NCBI GenBank assembly: GCA_905250075.1
Contig: CAJNOP010000205.1
Coordinates: 1-64,000 of the forward strand
Origin: Rotaria sp. Silwood1
Lineage: Eukaryota > Rotifera > Eurotatoria > Philodinida > Philodinidae
Length of the DNA: 64,000 bases
Reading direction: 5' to 3'
Part shown: piece by piece, positions 50,320 through 62,000 of the stretch
Layout: each line of letters begins with the position of its first letter
How positions within the stretch are numbered: the first letter of the stretch is position 1
The notes under the pieces: model-generated
The model's input: only the letters and a program-made list of their open reading frames with translations
What the model was told of the DNA's origin: nothing
Database searches by the model: none
Translations under genes and position numbers: made by a program

Positions 50320-52388
50320 TTTATTGATTGATTATATATCGTTGCATTGGAATTATCTTTCACATGGTAAGAAAGGAAGTTACCGTTATTGCATAGAGTT
50401 TCATATAAGGTTTTTGTGATCGAGAAATCTGAATCTTTTGATGGATTATCGAAAGGAGGCGTGTTAAATTACGGACACAATTCAACCAAAAATTTGAATT
50501 TAATTTTGGTATCCTAAGAGTCAGAAAAGATCTCTGATTATTTGACGCTATTTTATGCTATTCTGTATTACAGTTTATTTTTTCATGCTTGAGGTATTCG
50601 CATATATTACAGACGATCTCGTTATTTTCTGGCTCAAATAAAATAAATGAAAACTAGACATTCTCATTCAGATTACAATTACAACTATATGTCAGTGATT
50701 AACATGTTACGAAATTCTTCTTTCCTTTTTCAGAAGACATTTTTTCTATAAGTACGTGCCTTCCACAAAGAAAAAAAATGATGCATAGAATTTAAATAGA
50801 AAAGCATAAAACAATAGTTATTTGAAAAAGTTAAACGATATCCGAGAAAGTAGATATGGGTGATTATATTTAGAACACTCTTGGCTTAGGTAATCTGATC
50901 AGAACGAGATTTGAAAGTACATTTATCGTATAGCCGCATAATAATATTTTCTAATTTTGCTGTTTATCTTGGAAAAAAAATGGAAAATCTTGGTTAGAAC
51001 TTAAAATCAGAAATGAGAAGATGTATCATCTTCTTCAAAGTTAATATTCGTACGAGACGAAAGTCAACAGATTTGATCGAATAATTCTTTTCTGTATCAT
51101 AGTATACTTTCGCAATAATCTTATTGAGTGTTGACATATAAAAAAGTAAAGAGAATAATTGCACAATCTGTAACTTGATGCAACTTAAATAGAATGTGAA
51201 TATTGAAGAATAAAGACGAGCCGCGATCGGTGACCAAACACAACTCAATGTTATGAGACAGAAGCATCACATTTAGTCCTTCGGGACTATGGTTGTCGAT
51301 CAAATCGATACTCGTTATCTTTTTTCTTCAAATTTTCCATGAAAATGAAAGTAATAGCAAGAAACAATTTACCAATTAGTTTTTGAAAATGTTTTAGTAT
51401 TTTCTACTTCAATCTTCTCTACAACAAAGAATTGCATCAAAATTAACTTCTCGAAATAGCAAAGCAAAATTGATGCTGAACTAACTGGTAAAATTTAGAT
51501 AGATTGACAGAAAATCGATGAGACTCTTGATGATCTGAATAAGTGTGAATTGAACGATGATGAACAATAAATATCTAATGCAGACATTCACGACTATTTG
51601 AAAACATTTTCATGTCGAAAATAAAAATGAGGCATAAATTCATATAAGAATAAGTCTGGATATTGAGAAAGTACCAATCGAGCACTTCGACCCAGTCTAA
51701 GTGCGACATTTCTTTAGGCTATGAGTATGCAATAGAACATGAAATTTCCTATTTGTGACACAGTTAAGAAATGCATAGCTTCATCTGTCAATAGAAAGCA
51801 TCAATGGCGATCTTCCTCTGATTGATACTGATGATCAAGATCTACCGAGTTGTATGCGTAGTAAAAAAAGTGTCATTCAAAACAACTCAAGTTTAGTGTT
51901 TTATGTTTTCAGCTACAATGGAATGTAGACATAGTATTTAGCTTTTATCATACATCTTATTTTTTAATCGCTATTAAGCTTTAAACTAGAGTTGTAACTG
52001 AACTGGATCGATTGAAATCTTTAGACCAACTAATTTTTGATTCCTGCAATTATTTTCCTGATAAACTTTGCTGAGAATAATCAATCAGTATTGTTTCAAA
52101 GTTATGTTTTTTATTGTTTTTTTGCAAAAAAAGTACAATTAAAACTTTGCTACTTGAACTAAACTTAATCTCATATCGATTATTTGAAGAGAAATGTTAG
52201 GTTTAATCTATAAAGATTGAATAACAAAAATTCAGAATTAAACAAATATAAACGACTAGAATATAATAGTTTTTGTTTTTTATTTCCTGAAGATTTGTAA
52301 AAAGCTTGAACGAAAAAATGAAAAAAAGATTTAAAAGTTTTATATTTACAAAATAATTCTTTTATAAAATATTTTTAATAAAATCATT
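50320..52388. other. Gene-poor region with a possible hAT transposase scrap
   Basis: On the minus strand, about 50994-51303, a frame reads LCLVTDRGSSLFFNIHILFK, recalling the TDRGSN segment of hAT transposases; too short to be sure. A hairpin TAGTCC-TTCG-GGACTA sits at 51274-51289. Nothing else is recognised. Confidence 0.35.
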
Positions 52389-54170
52389 CTAAGATACTTT
52401 TGCTAAATAATAATTAATTTCTGTCAATAAATTATCATCATGTATACGAGCATTTTGTTGAAATTTAAGTGCAAGTTGAAAATTTTTTTGTGCTTCAAGA
52501 TTTTGTTTTTGTTTATAAAAGATTCGACCAATATTAATATAAAATATTGCCGTAATTGATGAATCAAATTCAGTAATATAATGACTATGATTTAGAGCCT
52601 GTTGAAAATATTTCATTGCTTCATTATAATCACCTAATTTTTCTAGAATTGCACCAATAGCAGCAAATGTTGGTGAAAGTAAAAAATCTTTTGATGATGT
52701 ATGAGATGATGATTGAATATTTATACATTCTTGATAATGAAAAAGTGCTTTTGGAAAATTATTCATTTTTTGATTAATACGTCCAAGCATACGATGAATA
52801 TTGTATAGATTTTTTTGTTTATTTTTCATTGTATTTTGAAGTAAAATTTCAAATATATATTTTGCTTTAATTAAATCATTCATTTCAAATATTATTTGAC
52901 CTAATAAATAAAATTTATTTGATTTTTCATATTTTTTTTGTATTGTATAAGTTAAATCTTTCAATTTATTATTATTATTATCTATTAAAATTAAATTAAT
53001 TTGCCATAATTTATTTTCAATACGTTCAATTTTATTTATTTGAAATATTGGATTTAATGAAAAAAGTATATATTGATCTGTATCATGATAATAATCTAAT
53101 TCATCTAATTTAATAAATGGACATAATGTATTTAAATAATTAATTTCAATTTGAAATAAAATACATACTAAATTAATATCATTTTCTGATTGTTTTGCAA
53201 AAACATATGAAGATTCTTTATTAATTGTTGTTAATAAAAAATTATTAAAACATATTAAACCATTTATATTCATATATAATTGATTAAATTGTTCATTTAA
53301 TATTCCTTGTCCATAATAGACAATTAATTTTTTATTATCATTAATTTTCATATGTAAATATTTTATTTGTTCATGTAAATCATATATAAAAAATGATATT
53401 TTATTTAAAATTTCAATATCATATAATCTTAATGTTCTATTTATCATTGAATAAATAAAACATTCTCGAGTATACCATTCAATAGGTGATATTTGATTAT
53501 AAGTATTATTTTTAAATTGATTAATAATATTTAATTGAGAAAAATTTTCATTATAATGAAAATGAGAATATTCAATAAAATCAATTTTCTTTTGTTCATT
53601 AGATTCACTATGAATTAATATTTCTTTTAATAATAATGAACAAATAAATGATTGTTTTAATTCATTTGAATTTATATTTGGAAGAATACTAATAGATATT
53701 AAATCATTATTTGCTTGACGTATATCTCGTCGAAATGCATCACGAATTGATTGAAGATCCGTATAAACTCCTTTGACTTTTTGAATATCTTTCGTCCATT
53801 TTTCATAATGTTCTCTATTATTACAATAAATATAGATTGAGTGAACATATGTTTGAGTTTCTATTTGAGGAATAATCTTTTCACCAATAGTACCTGATGT
53901 AATGATAAATAGTTTTTCTTCTTTAATATTTTGAATAAATTCATAGAATTCATTTGGATTAGAAAATAATTTTATTGTATTAATATATAATTGAAATAAT
54001 TGAAGTGGATTTTCATATTGTTCAAATGTTTCATATATATTTTTATCTAGCCATATAAGTATAAAATTTTCGACAATTTTCTTTTCAAATTTATGTCTTT
54101 GAATATCAGTCGTAAAAATTGGATTTTCTACTTTTGAATGAATAGAGTTTTTCAAATTTTCACTTGCCAT
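52389..54170 (-). CDS. ART-fold plus TPR protein, bdelloid-type family
   Basis: Intronless, 593 residues from the ATG giving MASENLKNSI; the frame extends upstream only with non-ATG codons. Three parts can be seen. Residues about 30-175 contain EEKLFIITSGTIGEKIIPQI and SIYIYCNNREHYEKW, a segment I know from large rotifer families. Residues about 235-405 have the layout of an arginine-specific ADP-ribosyltransferase fold (WYTRECFIYSMINRTLR, LIVYYGQGI, YILFSLNPIFQI). Residues about 420-593 hold tetratricopeptide repeats (for example LGRINQKMNNFPKALFHYQE, IGAILEKLGDYNEAMKYFQQ, INIGRIFYKQKQNLEAQKNF). The usual R-S-E signature of active ARTs is not evident, so it may bind rather than modify, with the TPRs holding partners. 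Strong Asn/Ile bias follows the AT-rich composition. Confidence 0.75.
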   Translation of the reverse strand: MASENLKNSIHSKVENPIFTTDIQRHKFEKKIVENFILIWLDKNIYETFEQYENPLQLFQLYINTIKLFSNPNEFYEFIQNIKEEKLFIITSGTIGEKIIPQIETQTYVHSIYIYCNNREHYEKWTKDIQKVKGVYTDLQSIRDAFRRDIRQANNDLISISILPNINSNELKQSFICSLLLKEILIHSESNEQKKIDFIEYSHFHYNENFSQLNIINQFKNNTYNQISPIEWYTRECFIYSMINRTLRLYDIEILNKISFFIYDLHEQIKYLHMKINDNKKLIVYYGQGILNEQFNQLYMNINGLICFNNFLLTTINKESSYVFAKQSENDINLVCILFQIEINYLNTLCPFIKLDELDYYHDTDQYILFSLNPIFQINKIERIENKLWQINLILIDNNNNKLKDLTYTIQKKYEKSNKFYLLGQIIFEMNDLIKAKYIFEILLQNTMKNKQKNLYNIHRMLGRINQKMNNFPKALFHYQECINIQSSSHTSSKDFLLSPTFAAIGAILEKLGDYNEAMKYFQQALNHSHYITEFDSSITAIFYINIGRIFYKQKQNLEAQKNFQLALKFQQNARIHDDNLLTEINYYLAKVS

Positions 54171-56488
54171 CAATATATAATGGCCTTGTATTCTCTTGTC
54201 AACTACTTCTATTCTCCTAACACACAATTCACAGTCGTTTTGTCAACCACGAGGATAAAGAACAAGAATTTGTTGATGTAAGAAAAAAAAATGAAAAAAA
54301 AGACGCTTGTTGTTTTTTTTTTTCTTCCTTCAAATGCTTACAATTTGATGGTTAACAACAAAGGTATTTTCATTGTAAAAAAAATGCCGTTAAGCAAAAA
54401 AAAATGAACCGAAAATTGTATGTGATATACAAATGATTATTTTGTTATTTTTTTTCATATATGAAGAAGATTACATAGGTTCATTGTTTCAATAATATCC
54501 ATTTAGTTTGTAATTTCATTGTCGTTGATGTAGCCGTTTTTTTTTCTCACATTACAAAAAGAATTCAGTAATTTTCTTTTCCGTTGAACTTAACCGATCG
54601 AAAGAAATTTTGAGAATCTTAGATTAGAATCAAGTTTTTGTACTTATTTCGGACTTTATACACGAATTTTTGAATGACCTGAAAGTAAAATTTCGATGAA
54701 AAATGTGACTGTATCAGGTTTAACAATGATTTTATGCTGTTTTTTTTTTTATCAGCGTTTGTTCGTTCTCACCACCTTTGTACTTTTGTCTTAGGAATAC
54801 TGATTTCGCTTGTCGAGGGAATCTCTTCAGGTGTCTCTATTTCGATCTCAATGATTTTTTTTTCTATAGATGCAGCATAATGTTTCGACGAAAATCTTAA
54901 AAGGATTTGAGTACCTACTGAAATTTAATTAAACTATCGAATTTCGTTCTAGAAACAACAGCTTTTCGGAGAACTCATATTTTTGAATTTTAATCTCAAA
55001 AATTGTGCATGTAGAAAATTCAACTATAATAGCTTTCATAAACTAAAAATTCAGAAGTTTCAGACACAATTTCTTCGAGATATGAAGCTGTCGAAAAAAA
55101 AACACATGTTGAATACAATATTCATAGAAAATGACCTATATCTTGAAGTTCTCATAGTTTGAAGAAATTTTCTTCAAGACTTGTAAATTTTATATGAAAA
55201 TTGATTTAGTTATGTACAAAGCTTCAAATCTCAATAGAAACTCAAATTCTTTTAGAGTTTTTATTGGAACATTATTTATCTATAGGCAAACAAAATCATT
55301 GAAATTAGAATAGAAAGCAGCTGAAAAAATCAATTTTCTTCTTCTTTTTATTAAAAATGTTTTGAAAACAATTCAAATCAATACATAAACAATAGACATT
55401 CTTCTCAATAATCATATATGTTCTATTAAAAATTTTTGTCCAGCATTAATAAAAAGGTGATGTTCTATGAAGTACACGAAAGGCTTTACAGCAATACTTA
55501 AGAAATGATCGAGTTGATTCTATAAGTGTGACTGAAGACAGGTCAGTGTATCTTCTTATCGAAATTCTTCGTTTACTGAAAACTAACAATGAAGATATTA
55601 TTTTATAGAGAAATGTTTGTTCTTTCTTTTAATATATTTTAAATAAATTTTATTTCAACATTTCTTTGTGCACTGACATTGATTCAAACATGATTGTCAT
55701 ACTACTTAGAGATTCGTGGCTTGGTATTTAAGAAAATTGTTATCTCTAAAAAGAATTTTATGTATTTGATGCAATAGCATAAGAATAAAATTGATAAAGA
55801 AAAAAAACTCAATGTATGTTGTTGTTGTTGTTGTTTTTTTATTATTCTTGATCTATGATTATTTTGTGTTTATGGATTATGTCAATGAAAATCGATATTA
55901 TTTTATTAACATGCAAACCCTAGATAAGATTAAAGTGCATTGTTAGTACTTTGATTGATTGTGAAGGAAGAAAAATATTTGCATTTCAGTTTTAATGATA
56001 TGATCGATTTATTTTTCAAAGACAAAGTCCAATGTTTTATGAAGTTTTCTTGTTTAATACATACATATATAAGTACAAGGGAATGTGTCTTAGCGCGACC
56101 TCCATTGACAAAATCTATTAATAGTTGAATCGATAATTTATTTTATCCAGTTGAGACGTTATTTGGTCTATTTGTACAATTAAGAACATTATTTTCAATT
56201 TTACTGTACCCAAAACCTTGATTATTTTCTGTACACGTGACATATTCATTTATTAACGTTTGCAAGGCCAACTATGCCCTTACTTTTTCAGCTGTATTAC
56301 GTTCTATTATTTTTAGGGCATTTATTTTTTTTTCGCATATGTTCGTTTTATATTTTTTTTTTTTTTGTAGGTTAACATCGATATAATCACGCGTTCGATG
56401 TGTGATAAAAATTGCATCTGATCAAATTAAGATTTTTCTACATATACTCAACGATCATATATGATTATATTTTATTCAAAAATATAAT
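54171..56488. other. Intergenic region between ART/TPR (-) and MTHFR (+) genes
   Basis: AT-rich, with a GTT repeat near 55818-55835 and poly-T runs. A T tract ending in AG at 56369-56370 may be the acceptor of a leader intron or spliced leader for MTHFR. No gene recognised. Confidence 0.5.
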
Positions 56489-58956
56489 ATGACACTTACA
56501 CATACTGAAAAATCTACTGCTTCGAACCATTGTGATGTACATCAAAATGGTATTGATAATAGAAAAATGTCTAATTCATCAGATTATTTTGGTGAATTTA
56601 AACATTCACAAAGTGAACATACATTATTAAAGACTCGAGCAAATTCTCTTCTACCAGTTAAATATATAAGTTTAACAGAAAAAATTCAAAAACGTATTGC
56701 TAATAATGATCGTTGGTATTCACTTGAATTTTTTCCACCACGTACAACAAATGGTGCTGTAAATTTGATTGGATGGTAAATAATTTCATTTAGTTTTTTT
56801 TTGTTTTTTTTTTCTCTTTTAATAATATTTTTTATTTTGAAATAGTTTGGAACGTATGGCTGTTAGTGAACCATTATTTTGTGATATAACATGGCATACA
56901 GCTGGTGATCCAGCTGGTACGAAAGAAACAAGTACAATGATGATTGCTAATACAATGTTAAATTATTGTAATATTGATACAATGTTACATATAACATGTT
57001 ATGGTGCTAAAAAAGCAACAATGATTGAATATCTTTCGAAAGCAAAAGATTTTGGTATTAGAAATTTACTTGCATTACGTGGAGGTAAATGTTAAATTTA
57101 TCAAAAATAAATTTTAATATAAGCCAAAAATAAACAAAACAATAATTTCTTTTTAGATCCACCAGTAGGAGAAAAATGGAATCCAGAGAAAACTGATTTT
57201 CGATATGCATCTGACTTGGTTAAATTTATTCGAGAAAATTTTGGTGATTATTTTGTCATTTGTGTTGCAGGTAAATTTCAATAATTCTTAATAAAAATAT
57301 ATTATTGATTGTGATATTTTTATTTTTGTTCGATTGAAGGTTATCCAAAAGGACATCCTGATTCGAAAACTTATGAAGAAGATTTACATTATTTAAAAGA
57401 AAAAATTAATTGTGGAGCTGATTTTATTATAACACAATTATTTTTTCAAGCAGAAACATTTCTTAAATTTCAATCTGATTGTCAAGCTGTTGGAATTACA
57501 TGTCCAATTATTCCTGGAATATTTCCAATTCAAGTAAAAAAAAATAAAATTTATTAAAAAAAAATAAGAAATTCTTTATAATTTTAGGCTTATGCAAGTT
57601 TTAAAAATATTGTTCGATTAACTAAATTAGATGTACCTGATGAAATTACAGCTCATATGGAATCTATCAAAGATAATGATGAAGCTATACGTGATTTTGG
57701 TGTTCAAACATGTGTTGATCTTTGTAAAGGTTTATTAGATTCTGGTAAAGTTCATGGACTTCATTTCTATACATTAAATCGTGAATATGCAACAAGTGAA
57801 ATTTTAAAACAACTTGGCTTTGGTTTTGAAGATCCTCCATTACGTGCTTTACCATGGAAGAAAACTTCAAAAAATCATGTACGTTCAAAAGAAGATGTTC
57901 GTCCTATATTTTGGAGTACACGACCAAAATCTTATATACATCGTACATCAGATTGGAATGAATTTCCAAATGGACGTTGGGGTATATCATCAGCACCATC
58001 ATTTGGTTTATTAACTGATTATCATTTATTTTATATGAAAATTGATGCAACACGTGATGAATTACTTGATGAATGGGGACATGAATTAACATGTGAACAA
58101 GATGTTTGGAAAATGTTTGTTTGTTATATAGGTGGAAAAAAAAATAGTTCAGATAAAATTCTTCGTCATTTTCCATGGAAAGATGAAGAAATATCACCTG
58201 AAACAAATTTAATACATAATGAATTAGTTGAATATAATCGAAAAGGTATTTTAACAATTAATTCACAACCAGTAGTTAATGGAAAACCAAGTACAGATCC
58301 AATATTTGGTTGGGGTGAAAGAAATGGTTATGTTTATCAAAAAGTAAATTTTATTATATATTGATAATAAGTTAATGATTTTCTTTTTTTTTTTAAGGCT
58401 TATTTGGAATTTTTTACAAGTGCAAATAATATTCCAGCTTTACGTGCTGTTTTGAAAAATTTTCCTGGTGTTAATTATCATTTTGTGAATAAATCTGTAT
58501 GAGTTTTTTTTTTGTTTTGTATATATTTAAATTTATTTAAATGAAAATTTATTTATAGGGTGAAGTTAATGAAACAAATGCAGATGATGAACAACCAATT
58601 GCATTAACATGGGGTGTTTTTCCTGGTAGAGAAATTATTCAACCAACTGTTGTCGATCCGGTTAGCTTTATGATCTGGAAGGTAATCAACTTAAATAATT
58701 TCTTTTTTTTTAATGATTCTTATTATTTCTCTTTTTTTTTAATATTAAGGATGAAGCTTTTGGTTTATGGATGGAACGCTGGGGTAAATTATACGAACCA
58801 GATTCACGTTCATATTCAATTATTGAGCAAATCTCAAATACATATTTTCTCGTCAATTTAGTCGATAATGATTATCCACAAGGTTCTTGTCTTTGGGCAG
58901 TTTTAGATGCAATGTTTGAATATCAACAAAAAACAAATCAAGATATAAATCGTTGA
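56489..58956 (+). CDS. MTHFR: Methylenetetrahydrofolate reductase
   Basis: Cytosolic FAD enzyme that reduces 5,10-methylene-THF to 5-methyl-THF with NADPH, feeding methionine synthesis. Exons 56489-56775, 56846-57084, 57157-57270, 57340-57533, 57588-58343, 58398-58496, 58559-58681 and 58750-58956 give 672 residues (human 656). The N-terminal segment is Ser-rich, like the phosphoregulated tail of animal MTHFR. The catalytic barrel shows [10 protein letters not shown] with the proton-donor Glu, [35 protein letters not shown] and ITQLFFQAE. The C-terminal regulatory domain that binds S-adenosylmethionine follows from about residue 370 ([48 protein letters not shown]). AATAAA lies about 80 bases after the stop. 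Only 141 bp separate it from DNA polymerase kappa. Confidence 0.96.
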
Positions 58957-59037
58957 TAATATATATTTTTCTTTTTTTTTTTTTTGTGATACATTTCCAA
59001 TTAAAATTTTTTTTTTTCGATTTAATATAAATTGTAG

Positions 59038-59097
59038 AATAAACACAGAGCTTCTAGACAGATATTTTTTTTTTTGTTGTTGTTGTTTTAGAAAAAA
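59038..59097 (+). promoter_or_regulatory. Poly(A) signal followed by possible trans-splice acceptor in the MTHFR-POLK gap
   Basis: AATAAA at about 59038 ends the MTHFR transcript. A long T/GTT tract then leads to TTTTAG at 59086-59091, seven bases before the POLK start codon. Poly(A) signal, pyrimidine tract and AG in so short a gap is the layout of spliced-leader operons. This is inferred from spacing; no leader is seen. Confidence 0.5.
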
Positions 59098-62000
59098 ATG
59101 AGTCGAACTACATTTCTTAATGTTGATGATACAAAAGCTGGTATGGCAGATTTAGATAAAGAAAAAATTAATAAACTAATTCAAGAAGCATCTAAAAGTA
59201 TGCTAGAGAGAATATTTTAAATATAGAATTAATCTCTATAATTAGATTCAAAATTTTTTAAACAACAACAACGACGTGAAGAAGTAGGATATTAATAAAA
59301 GAAAAGAATTTTATTTTATTTTTTTGAAATCATTTCTAGGAAAATCGTCGACGAATTGAAGTTAAATTATCTAAAATAAAATCATTTTCAAATTTTCAAA
59401 TTGAACAAGCTGAAAAATCAGTAGAGAATATTTCGTTGTTGTTTTTTTTTCTGTCCTTCAATATTTGCTTTATTGTATTTTGTTTTTTTATTCGAGGCTG
59501 ATCGATATTTAAATCAATTAGATAAAACTCGAGATTTATCTCGAATATTTTGTCATATTGATATGGATGCTTTTTATGCATCAGTTGAAGTAAATCGAAA
59601 TAATATAATGATAAAGAAAAATAAGATTGAAAATTTTTTATTTTAAAGATGCGAGATAATCCAACACTTCAACATGTACCTATGGCAGTTGGTGGTGAAG
59701 GCATGTTGGTAATTATTTTTATTTATTTAATTTAATTTCAATAGTTATTATAATTTTGTTTTTAGTCCACATCAAATTATTTAGCTCGTCAATTTGGTGT
59801 ACGTGCAGCAATGCCTGGATTTATTGCACGACATCTTTGTCCAAATCTAGTTATTGTACCTTGTGATTTTGAAAAATATCGAACTGATAGTTCGAAAATC
59901 ATGTGAGAGAACAAATAAGTTTTGTTTTTTTTTTTGGTTGTATTATGAATATATTTTTATTTTAGGAAAATTATTAGTGAATATGATGAAAATTATGGTT
60001 CATGTGGTCTTGATGAAGCTTTTGCTGATTTAACAAATCATTTACAAATACGAAAAACATTATCGGAAGAACAACGAACATTTCCGAAAGAAGTAAATGT
60101 TTGTTTGTTTGTTTTTCAGAACTCTTTTGTGATTGTCTATAAAATGTATATATATGCAAGAAATTTAAAGATTTTAACTAGTGGCATAACGAGGATTTTC
60201 TAGTATCCTGGATCTCTGGTAGAGAGCATGGGTCCCAAATGAAAACTTATGTACATTGATATTGGACTCAAATAATGAGTTTTTATTGGAAAAAATTTTA
60301 AATCAGAGTTTGCAAAAAAAATTAGCATTTTCCTGAGCCCTACCAGAAAATGTTTCACGTCTTTCATGATATGTCGTTTTCAGGAATGCCATCAAAAGCT
60401 ACATCAAATTTCATCGATAGATTTCAAATTTCATTTAAAAAAATTCATCCGTTCAGAAGTTGTGAGATTTTCAATTCCTGGTGAAATTTTTTCGAAACGT
60501 CTCGAATCTTAAAAACGCCATAACTTCTAAACGGATCAACTTTTTTCAATGAAATTTGAAATCTGTCGATGAAATTTGATGTAGCTTTCGATGGCATTCT
60601 TGAAAAGGACATATTATTAAAGATGTGAAATATTTTCTGGTAGGACTCAGGAGAATGCTAATTTTTTTTTGCAAACCTTGATTCAAATTTTTTTCCGATA
60701 GAACTTCATCATTTGAGTCCAATATGAATGTACATAAGTTTTCATTTGGGACCCATGCTCTCTGATGCAGATCCAGGATACTGGAAAATCCTGGTTACGC
60801 CACTAATTTTAAATCGAAATTTTAGGAAAATTCAATTCAAACAATCATATTTGGTATTACAGCAGAAGAAACTGTTCAAGAAATTCGACATCGAATATAT
60901 TTAACAACACGATTAACAGCTAGTGCTGGTATTGCATGTAATATGCGTTTAGCTAAATTATGTTCTGGTAATATAATATAATTCTTATAAATATTTTATT
61001 TTTTTATTCTATAAATAATAGATATTAATAAACCTAATGGACAATATCAATTAGAATCAAATGTAAATATTATTTTAAATTTTATTCGAAATTTACCAAT
61101 ACGAAAAGTATTTATATAAAAAAAAAGATAATTGATAATTATATTTATATTCAATTTTATTATAGATAAAAGGTATTGGAAAAGTAACTGCTCTTCATTT
61201 AGAATCACTTCAAATTCAAACAGTTAATGATATTTATTTAAAACGTGGTATTCTTAAATTAATTGAATATCCATCAACATTTGATTTTCTTATGCGTGTT
61301 TGTAATGGTTATGGTTCAACAATTATTGAACATGATGATTTACAAAAAAGTATTGGACATGAAACGTAACTAAAAAAATAATTAAATTTCATTCATTTAA
61401 TCAATTATTTTTATCTTTATTATTAGAACATTTAATGGTACAAATGATTCATTACAATTAATATCACTTTGTCGTGATTTAGTAAAGAAAACCGTTGATG
61501 AACTTATATCTGATCGTATTTTATGTAAACGTATAACACTTAAAATTAAAACAGTTAATTTTGAAATTTTAACACGTTCAAAAACACTTTCATCTTATAC
61601 AGATTCATTAAATATAATAACTGATAAAGCTATTGATTTACTTAAACATGAACTTGATCAAGATCTTGAATTACCAGCTTTACGTCTTATGGGTAAGATA
61701 AATATGTTCAAGATCGAAGTTACTAGTTGCTATTAAGTATTATCTTAGGACGCATCAGTATTTTATCTAGATTTCGTTTCCCGAGTGGGCGAGTCAAAAT
61801 TCCGGGTGGGCGGCACCCACCCAGTAGATAAATCACTGGGACGCATATGGTGATAAAATTTTTAGAAAAGTATAGATAGTAAGTTCAATAATAGCAGAAT
61901 TTCTATTTACATAAGCACTTCTCTATTCAATGAGACTATGACATAAGTACAGAAGTGATGTAATAAATTAATGAAAAACTCGAATTTACTAGACAATTCT

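Noticed and set aside
55818-55835. GTT microsatellite
   Set aside because: Short simple repeat without other features.
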